Both the position numbers and the translations under genes were made by a program. Of a stretch of DNA of 38,593 nt, positions 7,456-14,731 are shown one piece after another. The stretch is from the IMG/VR virus record IMGVR_UViG_3300045131_001994, positions 1-38,593 of that record; one strand, 5' to 3'. Each line of letters starts with the position of its first letter. Within the stretch, counting starts at the first letter, position 1. The stretch comes from a virus. Below the pieces are notes generated by a model. The model was given only the letters and a program-made list of their open reading frames with translations. It did not search any database and had not been told where the DNA came from.

Positions 7456-8289
7456 TTAAAAGTTAAATACTATCTGGCCGTTTGGCTCGATGATTAAGTC
7501 TGCTTGTATCGGCTCCGGAACCTTGACCGGCTCCGGAGTGGCTGGCTCTGATTCCGCCTGATGTTCAATCTCAATGGCCCGGCGAATATGCCGATGGATA
7601 TTGTCCAGCCGTAAACGTTGCGGCCAGCCGGCAAAGAAGTATACCGGGGTGTAATGCTGAAAGTATAATTCCTGTGTTATAGTGTTCCGGCGTTCAATCA
7701 GTCCGGCGATTCCAGACAAAGCAAGCTGTACATACGTCATGTGCGTTGCTGTAAAGTCCAAGTCCTGAGTAATAACAAAAAGCTGAGTTGACGGATTAAA
7801 GCCAAGCTCTTTGAACGTCTCAGCAAAGGCCAGAACCATGCCCCCTGCCCCGGAACACGGTTCGTTCATCGTTATATATCCGTTGCGGTCAATCAAGCCT
7901 TGCAGATGATCTTTATCGGCGTTCATCTGTGCCATAAGCTTCTGGACGCAATACGGCGTGAAGAATTGGCCCATGTTCTCGTTTTGCATTTCCAGTTCAT
8001 GGAAGATGCTGCCGAGGAAGTCGCCACCCTCTACTTCCAGACCGAAAACCACGCTGGTAAATAACTCGGCCAGTAATTGGTATTTCTTCGGATACTGCCG
8101 GGCGATCTCTTTATAGCGCTCTTCGTCTTTTTCATTCTTATAGAACGGCTGGCGCAATTCGATTGCCGCCATTTCGCAGAAGTCCTGAAATACCCGCCAG
8201 CGGCTATGGCTGTAACACAATTCATTAAATATACTAATGAATGCCTTGCGCGGATGTTCTGTGATGATGGGCTTGATAGACTTGCTCAT
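7456..8289 (-). CDS. N6-adenine methylase-fold protein lacking visible motif IV
   Basis: A 277-residue protein. Residues 107-112 'GQFFTP' and residues 143-151 'EPCSGAGGM' are the S-adenosylmethionine-binding signatures of the HsdM/N6_Mtase family, preceded by 'DFLGSIFHEL'. The later 'MTYVQLALSGI' with 'RRNTI' recalls short relatives on conjugative elements that have the same end. No (N/D)PP(Y/F) catalytic motif is visible, so DNA methylation is doubtful; it may be degenerate, an antirestriction decoy, or modify another substrate. The C-terminal 50 residues are Pro/Glu-rich. It overlaps the E1-like gene by ATGA and probably works with that cassette. Confidence 0.75.
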   Translation of the reverse strand: MSKSIKPIITEHPRKAFISIFNELCYSHSRWRVFQDFCEMAAIELRQPFYKNEKDEERYKEIARQYPKKYQLLAELFTSVVFGLEVEGGDFLGSIFHELEMQNENMGQFFTPYCVQKLMAQMNADKDHLQGLIDRNGYITMNEPCSGAGGMVLAFAETFKELGFNPSTQLFVITQDLDFTATHMTYVQLALSGIAGLIERRNTITQELYFQHYTPVYFFAGWPQRLRLDNIHRHIRRAIEIEHQAESEPATPEPVKVPEPIQADLIIEPNGQIVFNF

Positions 8290-8999
8290 TTCTTCCGCTT
8301 TCCCTTATCTTCAATCGCAACCGGCAGCGTCCGTCCAGTCTTCAGGTTGATGTAATACCCGCGATGGTCCAGACCGCCATGACGGAACAGCGACCAGAGC
8401 AGTTGCAGGGCGCAAGTTGCCACCGCCTGGTTGATGAATAGTTCCTGACTGCCGAGAGCTTCAGCCAGACTGCATGACGGCGTGTTATCTTCTGGGATGG
8501 ACGTGTCTATCAGTTCCGGGCAGGTTTGCCAGGGATAGGGAAGCTGCTTGCCGTCGCCGATCAGCACTTGCCCGAAATCGGCGCTATTCCCGCAGTCCAG
8601 ATAATACAGGCCAGTTCGCATCAACTGCTCTCTTATTTCAAGGCGCGATGCTCTTGAATCAACGCATCCAATCACTATATCGGAAGAAAATATTCCGTCG
8701 TGTTTTTCCGGCATGGCGCGCCAGTCCAGCCGGAAGCCGACATTCAGCCGATTAATTAGCGCGGTTGCCTTATTCGTGCCGACATCACCGGGCCAGAATA
8801 ACTGCCGGCCGACGTTCGCTTCTGAAACATTGTCCGGGTCATAGGCGGTAACCATAAGCCCGCCCGGATGCCCCAGCGCAATCATAGACAGATGCAGTCT
8901 GGCCAGCCCGGACAGAATCATGCTGCCGGTACCGCCGCAGCCAACGACGCTGACGTTGACGCTATCGGACAGCAAGCCTGTGCAAATAGTATGTTTCAT
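8286..8999 (-). CDS. PRTRC system ThiF/E1-like ubiquitin-activating family protein
   Basis: A 237-residue protein of the ThiF/MoeB/E1 superfamily, which adenylates the C-terminus of ubiquitin-like proteins. Visible are the nucleotide loop 'GCGGTGS' (residues 20-26), 'YDPDNVSEANVGRQLF' with Asp54/Asp56, Asn62, Arg65 and Gln66, the conserved 'DVGTNKA' lysine (Lys77), 'GCVDSRASR' (Asp114), and 'SCSLAEALGS', where Cys176 is a candidate thioester cysteine. The zinc CxxC pairs of MoeB are absent, as expected for the PRTRC ThiF group. It is coupled by 4-base overlaps to PRTRC-B upstream and the methylase-like gene downstream. Confidence 0.9.
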   Translation of the reverse strand: MKHTICTGLLSDSVNVSVVGCGGTGSMILSGLARLHLSMIALGHPGGLMVTAYDPDNVSEANVGRQLFWPGDVGTNKATALINRLNVGFRLDWRAMPEKHDGIFSSDIVIGCVDSRASRLEIREQLMRTGLYYLDCGNSADFGQVLIGDGKQLPYPWQTCPELIDTSIPEDNTPSCSLAEALGSQELFINQAVATCALQLLWSLFRHGGLDHRGYYINLKTGRTLPVAIEDKGKRKK

Positions 9000-9709
9000 T
9001 TCAAAATGTCCTTTAATTTGTGTTCTGTTTTTATCAGCGCGGCGGATGAAAACTTATCCTGTGGATGCTTGACGGCCGAAAGCCATAAGCGGTCATGTCC
9101 GCCGTTGGCAATCTCACTGCCTGCATTCGGATGAGTGAATGCGGATTCATAGAACGCCGTCTGCATCTTATCAGTAATCGCAATAGATATGCCGTCAAGT
9201 CCGTTTTTGCTCCAGAGTTTTTCCCGGATCCCGGACGGCATGCACACGCCGCCAGTGTCGTTGACATTCCAGAACGGCGCGCGGTAGAGTGCGGTTGACG
9301 GTTCCGGACGCTTGTCACCGGACAGCGCCCAGCATTTCAATGACTGGCGCGTCAATCGGAAGAGCAGTGCCGGCCAGCGAACATCCTTGCCGCTGATTTT
9401 GTTCATTTTACGGCCCGTGGTACTGGTTGCCTTAAAAAATATCGGAGCCGTTTTCTGTTTGACATACCAAGTGATTGAATCCGCGCTGAATTCAATAATG
9501 TTTGCCGGAAGATAAGTTCCGGCAGCGCGTTTGCCGTCATTGCGAAAAAGCTCTTCAACGTCCGCATTATCCAGCGGCGTTCCGGCTTGTATCACTCCGT
9601 CAAGGGAAACCCGATTTAGCGTGGCAAAGGTATTGCCGCTGCCCTGGTAGATCAGGATAGCTTTATCCAGCCTTGCGCTTGACAAAACGCTTACATATTT
9701 TATGTTCAT
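8996..9709 (-). CDS. PRTRC system protein B (E2-like)
   Basis: A 237-residue protein. The start at 9709 is chosen because it forms an ATGA overlap with the PRTRC-F stop and has AAAGGTGA upstream; the longer frame to 9751 lacks this. PRTRC-B is described in the literature as an E2-like (UBC fold) family. The hallmark region here is 'LYRAPFWNVN' followed by 'GGVCMPSG', in which Cys156 sits where the E2-like catalytic cysteine is expected. It would accept the ubiquitin-like protein from the neighbouring ThiF protein. The assignment by motif and gene order is strong; activity is inferred. Confidence 0.85.
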   Translation of the reverse strand: MNIKYVSVLSSARLDKAILIYQGSGNTFATLNRVSLDGVIQAGTPLDNADVEELFRNDGKRAAGTYLPANIIEFSADSITWYVKQKTAPIFFKATSTTGRKMNKISGKDVRWPALLFRLTRQSLKCWALSGDKRPEPSTALYRAPFWNVNDTGGVCMPSGIREKLWSKNGLDGISIAITDKMQTAFYESAFTHPNAGSEIANGGHDRLWLSAVKHPQDKFSSAALIKTEHKLKDILK

Positions 9710-10833
9710 GCTGTCACCTTTAATTTTTCGGGAGATTTTGATTGCAGCCATATCAGCAGTTCCGCAACGGCATTCATGCAGTCCAGATATGTCCGCAATG
9801 CTTCCAATGCGATAACCGCCTCATCATAGCCGCCAGTCTTGAACGGCAGGCAAAACGGACACAGATAGATCGTTCCGCCATAATTATTATATTGCTCTTC
9901 AATCGTATCATCCCAAAACGTATTGAAGAGGCCTTCGGCTTGCAACGTTTCTGCTTCCAGCCCGATCAGCCGGACACCCGGGAGAGTGCCGTTGATGTAC
10001 TCGCGCGAAAATTTGTATTTCTTCCACGCTGCGAAATACTTTTTATTGGCGGCTTTCAGCTTTTGCACCGGAACCGGCAATACCCCGGAATACTTCTTGC
10101 TTTTGCTGAATAACCATTTGGGATAGGCGACATTGAAGTCATCGCGGGTAATCGGGCAGAATTCGGAAATTTCCTGTTCCATGTCATCGCGCTGCTCTTC
10201 ATCTACGTCTTCAGAATCTTCGGGGATGTAACCGGACCTTATCTCTTCTACTCGATCGGTTTCATCCGGCGACCCCATCCAGTAATTACATGATACTTGA
10301 TTCAGTAATTCTCTTGGGGTCATAACATAAACCGGGCTTTCGTCTATGATGTCGAGTATCGCCCTGGCTTCGTCTTCCGGAAGCGTCCGCAGGTATGAAG
10401 CGTCACACTCCCGGTTCTGCTCGCTGGTCATATGGACAAACAATACTGGGCCTTCTGGATAAAAAGTATCGCTGAACTCCTGTTTCGCTACTTCCGGATG
10501 TAATATCGAAAGCTCCGGATAAAATACTTGTTCCATTTCCAGGTAATCATGCCCGCGGTAAATCCATCCTGACACCCGGGAACAGAGCAGCTTGTCAATC
10601 GTATCAGCCGGGTTCATAATGTCCGCCAGATTGCCGGTTGACATGCTCAGGTCTATGCAATTACTCAGCATGGCAAGCATATCCAATGCAAAACTATCCC
10701 CGGCGACAGCGTTTATTTCAAGCTGAATGTCCGGCGACAGTTTCGGCAATGTCAGAAAAGCGGGGGCAGCAGCTCTGCCGGGCATTGTCCCGGACGGCTT
10801 TGATATACCGCGTGAAGCAACTTTTTTGCGCAT
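9706..10833 (-). CDS. PRTRC system protein F
   Basis: A 375-residue protein matching the PRTRC-F family in overall features: an N-terminal 'FLTLPKLSPDIQ', a middle acidic stretch (about residues 190-215, rich in Asp/Glu), and a C-terminal 'IYLCPFCLPF' followed by a long helix with 'ALEALRTYLDCMNAV'. Its biochemical role is not known. The start at 10833 has AGGA nine bases upstream; an internal ATG at codon 17 is an alternative closer to the family's usual beginning. The first 82 coding bases overlap a small gene in another frame, and the stop overlaps PRTRC-B. Confidence 0.8.
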   Translation of the reverse strand: MRKKVASRGISKPSGTMPGRAAAPAFLTLPKLSPDIQLEINAVAGDSFALDMLAMLSNCIDLSMSTGNLADIMNPADTIDKLLCSRVSGWIYRGHDYLEMEQVFYPELSILHPEVAKQEFSDTFYPEGPVLFVHMTSEQNRECDASYLRTLPEDEARAILDIIDESPVYVMTPRELLNQVSCNYWMGSPDETDRVEEIRSGYIPEDSEDVDEEQRDDMEQEISEFCPITRDDFNVAYPKWLFSKSKKYSGVLPVPVQKLKAANKKYFAAWKKYKFSREYINGTLPGVRLIGLEAETLQAEGLFNTFWDDTIEEQYNNYGGTIYLCPFCLPFKTGGYDEAVIALEALRTYLDCMNAVAELLIWLQSKSPEKLKVTA

Positions 10834-10952
10834 TCTCTGTGTTCCTGTTTGAATTTATTGATGATTAATTTTTCATCTTTTACTTTCTCCGGAAGCAGAC
10901 CGATAATCTCTTCCGGAGAAAGCGCCTTGCGTATGGGATACGCTCTCTTCAT
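10752..10952 (-). CDS. Small overlapping protein between PRTRC-C and PRTRC-F
   Basis: A 66-residue basic protein whose ATG overlaps the PRTRC-C stop (ATGA), with AAGGG just upstream. Residues 1-50 look like genuine coding sequence ('LSPEEIIGLLPEKVKDEKLI', helical), while its 3' end overlaps the PRTRC-F start by 82 bases. It falls in the cassette where other PRTRC loci may carry PRTRC-A, but it is far too short to be a JAB peptidase and shows no HxH motif. Its function is unknown and it could be a remnant. Confidence 0.5.
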   Translation of the reverse strand: MKRAYPIRKALSPEEIIGLLPEKVKDEKLIINKFKQEHRECAKKLLHAVYQSRPGQCPAELLPPLF

Positions 10953-11173
10953 CCCTTAGTACCGGTCTGAATATTGAACGTCCAAACATTCTTGCCGTTG
11001 CTGGCGACCGGCCCTTTGATCCCGGCGTTATTCAGTTCCGGGTAAGTTCCGGCGTAGAAGTTCCTGACTTCATCGGTTGTCATTGATGCTTCAGGATCCG
11101 GCAGGCTCATGCCGTTGAAACTAAAGGAGCGTTCGAGGTTCTTGTCTGTGGTGGTAGTCTTTTTGGTAGCCAT
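10949..11173 (-). CDS. PRTRC system protein C, ubiquitin-like (Prok_Ub) protein
   Basis: A 74-residue protein of the PRTRC-C/Prok_Ub family, which has a ubiquitin-like beta-grasp fold. The family core is clear: 'RSFSFNGMSLPDPEASMT' then 'EVRNFYAGTYPEL', 'AGIKGP' and a closing strand 'NVWTFNIQTG'. The protein ends in a lone glycine ('TGTKG'), the residue that E1 enzymes adenylate in ubiquitin-like modifiers. Together with the E1-like and E2-like genes downstream this gives a complete activation path without needing processing. The ribosome site AAGGAA lies ten bases upstream. Confidence 0.88.
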   Translation of the reverse strand: MATKKTTTTDKNLERSFSFNGMSLPDPEASMTTDEVRNFYAGTYPELNNAGIKGPVASNGKNVWTFNIQTGTKG

Positions 11174-11204
11174 AATGTATAATTCCTTATTTGATGGTTA
11201 TTGA

Positions 11205-11840
11205 TTAAAATTCAAAAGTGGCTTGTTTGACTGGGGTCGCTGCCGGAGCTGATTCTACTGCCTGGCAAGCACTGCACAAGTCTTTTTCGACCCATGAGCA
11301 CGGCCCGGAATCCGTATGACACGGTGTCATTTCCGTGCATCCGCAAACGCGGCAACGCTGCTCAGGCTCTTCAACTGGCGGTAATTCTACATCCGGAGCA
11401 TCCTTCTTTTCCGGCGCTTCCGTCAGCTTTCCAATGTCCGGAGACGGTTGTCTTTCGCCCAGGCTTTTAATCTCTTTCGCCGGCGTAAACCTGCATTTGC
11501 CGACATGTTCCTTGTCAAGTAGACAACGGGAACCGTTACTGTCGCCCTTTTGGCATCTGGCGGCATCTTCTATTTCGCTATCCTCTTCATCCGCTTCCGG
11601 CTCTTTTGCTGCCGGAGCCTTTGCCGCCAGTGCAGCAGCAACATAATCTGGAAGATTTGCGGAATGATGAAGATTGTTCATAATCTCTTCGACCGTGCCC
11701 TTTGCGATGAATGGCAGGATCTTGTCATTGCCAGCATTCGCCGGCGCGATTCCGAGAATGAATTTCTCTTCGTTCAGATAGGTAAACGCTATGTTCACCT
11801 GCTTTTTGGCTTGCGCCAGTTCGACCAGTCTGTTCAGCAT
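11205..11840 (-). CDS. PRTRC system protein E with C-terminal zinc modules
   Basis: A 211-residue protein. The start at 11840 has GGAGA upstream; an earlier frame start at 11885 is poorer. Residues 1-60 fit PRTRC-E ('LNRLVELAQAKKQ', 'ILPFIAKGTVEEIM'). After an acidic/alanine linker, residues 96-116 carry 'RCLLDKEHVGKC', and residues 163-192 carry a dense cysteine cluster 'CRVCGCTEMTPC' followed by 'CSWVEKDLCSAC', a zinc module seen in many phage proteins. PRTRC-E has no known activity; here the zinc modules suggest binding to DNA or a partner. It is the first PRTRC gene in transcription order. Confidence 0.75.
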   Translation of the reverse strand: MLNRLVELAQAKKQVNIAFTYLNEEKFILGIAPANAGNDKILPFIAKGTVEEIMNNLHHSANLPDYVAAALAAKAPAAKEPEADEEDSEIEDAARCQKGDSNGSRCLLDKEHVGKCRFTPAKEIKSLGERQPSPDIGKLTEAPEKKDAPDVELPPVEEPEQRCRVCGCTEMTPCHTDSGPCSWVEKDLCSACQAVESAPAATPVKQATFEF

Positions 11841-11875
11841 GTTCTTGTCTCCGTTTTTTGGTTTTGGTTTGGTTA

Positions 11876-12331
11876 TTAATCGCAATCATCAGAATAATAG
11901 CTATCAAGCCATTCTTTTGATTCTTTTGCATAGTCAAAATCATAAATAAAATTCTTAAAAAATAATCCCCCTTTTTGCTTGATTGCGGCTAAAATACAAG
12001 CCGGACAGCCATTTGTTTTTTCCCTGAGTTTTTTTAGTGAATCAGCGGCTATTTGTAAAGTTTCTCTGCTTAACGCATTTTTTTCATATTGGGCATTTTC
12101 GCCAGCTCCATTCCACGGTTTGCCTATTGCCACAAACAATGAATCATCGGGCAGAATATCCATTAACTCATCTATTGAAAGTTGACTGCAATCCTCGTTT
12201 CTTTGACACATTCTACAAACGCGCCTGGGATTTGCTGTACAATGCAGTTCATGTTTTTGCATATGCCCGCCAGAACATGATGACTTTTTGCAATATTCAC
12301 AATAATAACGGTTTACTTTTTTTACTTTCAT
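11876..12331 (-). CDS. Zinc-finger protein, phage/plasmid type
   Basis: A 151-residue protein. The start at 12331 is chosen for its AAAGGAACG site; the frame remains open to 12370. The N-terminus has 'YYCEYCKKSSCSGGHMQKHE' followed by 'LHCTANPRRVCRMC', a CxxC...HxxxH...C pattern typical of a small zinc finger found in phages and plasmids. The remainder is helical and contains 'GCPACILAAIKQKG', another CxxC. It precedes the PRTRC genes in the operon. It may bind DNA; no precise role. Confidence 0.65.
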   Translation of the reverse strand: MKVKKVNRYYCEYCKKSSCSGGHMQKHELHCTANPRRVCRMCQRNEDCSQLSIDELMDILPDDSLFVAIGKPWNGAGENAQYEKNALSRETLQIAADSLKKLREKTNGCPACILAAIKQKGGLFFKNFIYDFDYAKESKEWLDSYYSDDCD

Positions 12332-12357
12332 TTTTATTCGTTCCTTTGGTTTGGTTA

Positions 12358-12993
12358 TTAAAATTTCCATCCGGTGGACGGCTGAAATAAGTCTTGCTCT
12401 ACTGCTGATACTGCCGGAGCCGGAACAATGTCCGGGTTAATAAAACGGCGTTCCGCGGGAACTTCGTAAATCTTCCGGCAGTGGACATAACATGATTTTA
12501 AATCTTTTTTTACCGGAGTTCTGGTTGCCAGACGCGGAACAAAAGTCCTTTCAAAAAACTTTTCAGGAATAACCTTATTACAAAAAATTCCATGCTTTTC
12601 CCATGTTAATTTTTGAATGATTGAAAATTTAGCTTCGTCGTTATAAATGCTATATTTGCCTTTGACATCTATCCAATATTCGCGGTTATCCGGACTAAAT
12701 AGCCGGTGATCTATGCGCTGAAGGTCTGGCGTTGCGATAAAAGAGAAGTCCGGAGTGTAGCAGCAATCCTGCATTAGATGTCTTTTGATAATTTTAGTCT
12801 TGGTAGGTAATTGCTCTCTGATATAAAATGACGCAGGAGGTATTAATTCAAATTCTTCAGGATGAGTCCTGAAATTTACGATCATTCCCGCATCTTTCGC
12901 CTCTTCCAGCCATTGATAAAATTCAATTTCTTCTGGACTGTCAAACTCGATTCCAGCATACCTTAATTTCTTTTTTTCTTTTGTTTTAGTCAT
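12358..12993 (-). CDS. PD-(D/E)XK nuclease, DUF1064 / resolvase-like
   Basis: A 211-residue protein starting at ATG 12993 (AAGGA upstream; the frame reaches 12999 as TTG). It shows the nuclease pattern: 'FDSPEEIEFYQWL' (Glu21/Glu22), 'CYTPDFSF' (Asp82) and 'YWIDVKGKY' (Asp109, Lys111), followed by helices. This is the arrangement of DUF1064 and Holliday-junction-resolving or endonuclease-I-like phage enzymes. Located between replication genes and the PRTRC cassette, it probably processes replication or recombination intermediates. Confidence 0.75.
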   Translation of the reverse strand: MTKTKEKKKLRYAGIEFDSPEEIEFYQWLEEAKDAGMIVNFRTHPEEFELIPPASFYIREQLPTKTKIIKRHLMQDCCYTPDFSFIATPDLQRIDHRLFSPDNREYWIDVKGKYSIYNDEAKFSIIQKLTWEKHGIFCNKVIPEKFFERTFVPRLATRTPVKKDLKSCYVHCRKIYEVPAERRFINPDIVPAPAVSAVEQDLFQPSTGWKF

Positions 12994-13585
12994 TTTCAAT
13001 CCTTATCTGCTTTTGTGCTTCCGTGTAACGCCTGTCGCATTCCCAAACTAAATTCCACGCCGCCTCTTCACCGCCAATAATCTGTTCCCCGTGTTCCATA
13101 CTCCAGGGAATTGAATTTTTGACGGCATTAACCCTTGATTGCATGGAACATTCAGCTTCCGATACATTCAGATAACCGATTGAACACCGGCAAGGATGAA
13201 CATACCAGGCAATCAAAGGATACGGCGCGACAGGCGGACGGCGGACGTCAACCAGTTTACCAGCATGGACAACAATAATTACGCTGCCAAGGCCATCACA
13301 ATACCCGCAGGTGCTCTTTCCGATTGCGGCCGTACGCCGTTTTTCATCGGAAACCGTTTTTATCGTGTAATACTGTGCTTTTATTTCAGCCAACTTTGGA
13401 GCGCTGGTCTGCCGCCCGGCAGTCTTATTGATTGCCACCACTTCAGCCAGCCGCTCAACTGCCTCTTTGAGAATTTCGCCGTCACATTTTTCGACGAATT
13501 CAGACCAGAACTGCTCACCGTCAACATCCGTCAGCCGGTGAAAGTTTGCAGCATACATCTGCTTGAATTTTTCATAATTTGCCAT
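12986..13585 (-). CDS. Probable replication accessory protein with zinc motif
   Basis: A 199-residue protein. Residues 1-85 are helical and resemble the N-terminal region of phage helicase-loader/primosomal proteins ('FKQMYAANFHRLT', 'LKEAVERLAEVVA'). Residues 92-135 include 'TCGYCDGLGSVIIV' and, 40 residues on, 'HPCRCSIGY', a four-cysteine zinc-binding arrangement. It directly follows the replication-protein gene, which suggests loading of helicase or primase. That role is inferred from layout. Confidence 0.5.
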   Translation of the reverse strand: MANYEKFKQMYAANFHRLTDVDGEQFWSEFVEKCDGEILKEAVERLAEVVAINKTAGRQTSAPKLAEIKAQYYTIKTVSDEKRRTAAIGKSTCGYCDGLGSVIIVVHAGKLVDVRRPPVAPYPLIAWYVHPCRCSIGYLNVSEAECSMQSRVNAVKNSIPWSMEHGEQIIGGEEAAWNLVWECDRRYTEAQKQIRIEND

Positions 13586-13593
13586 TTTTTACC

Positions 13594-14382
13594 TCAATCA
13601 AGACTTGTTGAACGCATGTGAACCGGGATGGATTCTTTTTTACTTGCTGGAATTCTCTGCATCCAGATTTTTTCATCTTCAAAATATCCGCCGCCAGCAT
13701 ACCAGTTGTTTGAACCGGTGATGAAGCGGTGTTGATCCTGTGGCCATTGCTCAACGATTGACGCATACAGCTCTGTCCGTTCTTCAATGAATGCAATTGC
13801 CTCTTCGATTGTTTTTACGGGGGGATTATCAAAAACTTTCTGAATTGCTTTTTTAACGTCTGCCGCTGATTGTGTCGGCATGATTGCTTTTGGATGTTTT
13901 TTAAGAATTCTCTCAGCCGCTTGGATTAAAAAGTTGTCGTTAATCTCTATATCATCCCCCGCTGGGGGTAAGGGGGGATTTAATGTATTATCTTCTTTCT
14001 CCTTTCTCCTTTCTTCTTTCTTCTTAGTTGGGGGTACCTTCTTTATCTCAGCTGATTTCTTGCCAGCTTCAGAACATTTCTTTAAATATTCAAGATGTTT
14101 TTCTAATTGCAGTGTAATAAATTTTACGCTCAAAAAACCATCTTTTTCTATTATTATTTCAAGTTCTTTAAGGTCGGTCAAGCAACCTTCAAGGTAGGTT
14201 GAAGGTACCTTTAATTTTTTTGCTAAAAAACGGTCATTTTTTAAAACACCATTTTCGCGCCAAAGTAAAGCTAGAAGGTTGACGAAGGTACCTTGATATT
14301 CCTGAGAAACCAATTGAATTTTTCCAGTAAGCCAATCATCCGTATCAAATTTAAAGAACGGTAGCCTTTTATCTTTAGCCAT
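13594..14382 (-). CDS. Phage replication protein, DUF1376-like N-terminus
   Basis: A 262-residue protein starting at ATG 14382 (a TTG at 14388 is also open). The opening 'LPFFKFDTDDWLTGKIQLV' and 'GTFVNLLALLWRENG' are typical of the winged-helix N-terminal domain of DUF1376/replication-initiation proteins. A highly charged Lys/Glu linker at about residues 118-135 follows, then a C-terminal segment ending in 'FITGSNNWYAGGGYFED', which resembles the conserved end of phage replisome organisers. It likely binds the phage origin or loads helicase together with the next gene. Confidence 0.65.
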   Translation of the reverse strand: MAKDKRLPFFKFDTDDWLTGKIQLVSQEYQGTFVNLLALLWRENGVLKNDRFLAKKLKVPSTYLEGCLTDLKELEIIIEKDGFLSVKFITLQLEKHLEYLKKCSEAGKKSAEIKKVPPTKKKEERRKEKEDNTLNPPLPPAGDDIEINDNFLIQAAERILKKHPKAIMPTQSAADVKKAIQKVFDNPPVKTIEEAIAFIEERTELYASIVEQWPQDQHRFITGSNNWYAGGGYFEDEKIWMQRIPASKKESIPVHMRSTSLD

Positions 14383-14384
14383 TT

Positions 14385-14726
14385 TCAAAACCCTAATATT
14401 ACTGGTTGCATTCTGTCCAGTGAAGCATCATAGAACTGGACCCGGCGAATAACCTTTTGGGGAGGCTGTAACATGCTTTTAACCGCTTGCAGTCCTGTTT
14501 CCGTGATAAACGTCCGGCAGTAAACTTCCCGGCTTTCGCCACGTTCATAGCTGCCTTTTTTAACGCGGAACCATGACATGTAACGCTGGTATGGCATGTT
14601 ATCGGCCATAAGAACTCCCGCCTGCCGTAACTGTCCAAACAGAATAGTGGGGCCGGTGCTGATTCCCATAGAGGAAAGAATCTTCGCGGCATCCTGAATT
14701 GAAAAGCATCCGGCAGGCGGGGTCAT
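14385..14726 (-). CDS. KilAC-domain (antirepressor C-terminal type) protein
   Basis: A 113-residue protein that consists of a KilAC/ANT domain only: 'FSIQDAAKILSSMGI', 'ILFGQLRQAGVLM', 'PYQRYMSWFRVKKGSY' and 'TFITETGLQAV' match the consensus. The usual N-terminal BRO, KilA-N or AntA domain is absent. The family binds DNA and often acts as an antirepressor or early regulator. A good GAGGT site precedes it, and the stop overlaps the replication-gene start region. Confidence 0.8.
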   Translation of the reverse strand: MTPPAGCFSIQDAAKILSSMGISTGPTILFGQLRQAGVLMADNMPYQRYMSWFRVKKGSYERGESREVYCRTFITETGLQAVKSMLQPPQKVIRRVQFYDASLDRMQPVILGF

Positions 14727-14731
14727 ATTAA

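Noticed and set aside
9742-10113. Rightward frames of 67-123 codons opposite the PRTRC-F gene
   Set aside because: Antisense shadows of a clear family member; no promoter or ribosome site of their own.
10752-10952. PRTRC-A (JAB peptidase) at its expected cassette position
   Set aside because: The 66-residue product is too short and lacks the JAB metal-binding histidines.
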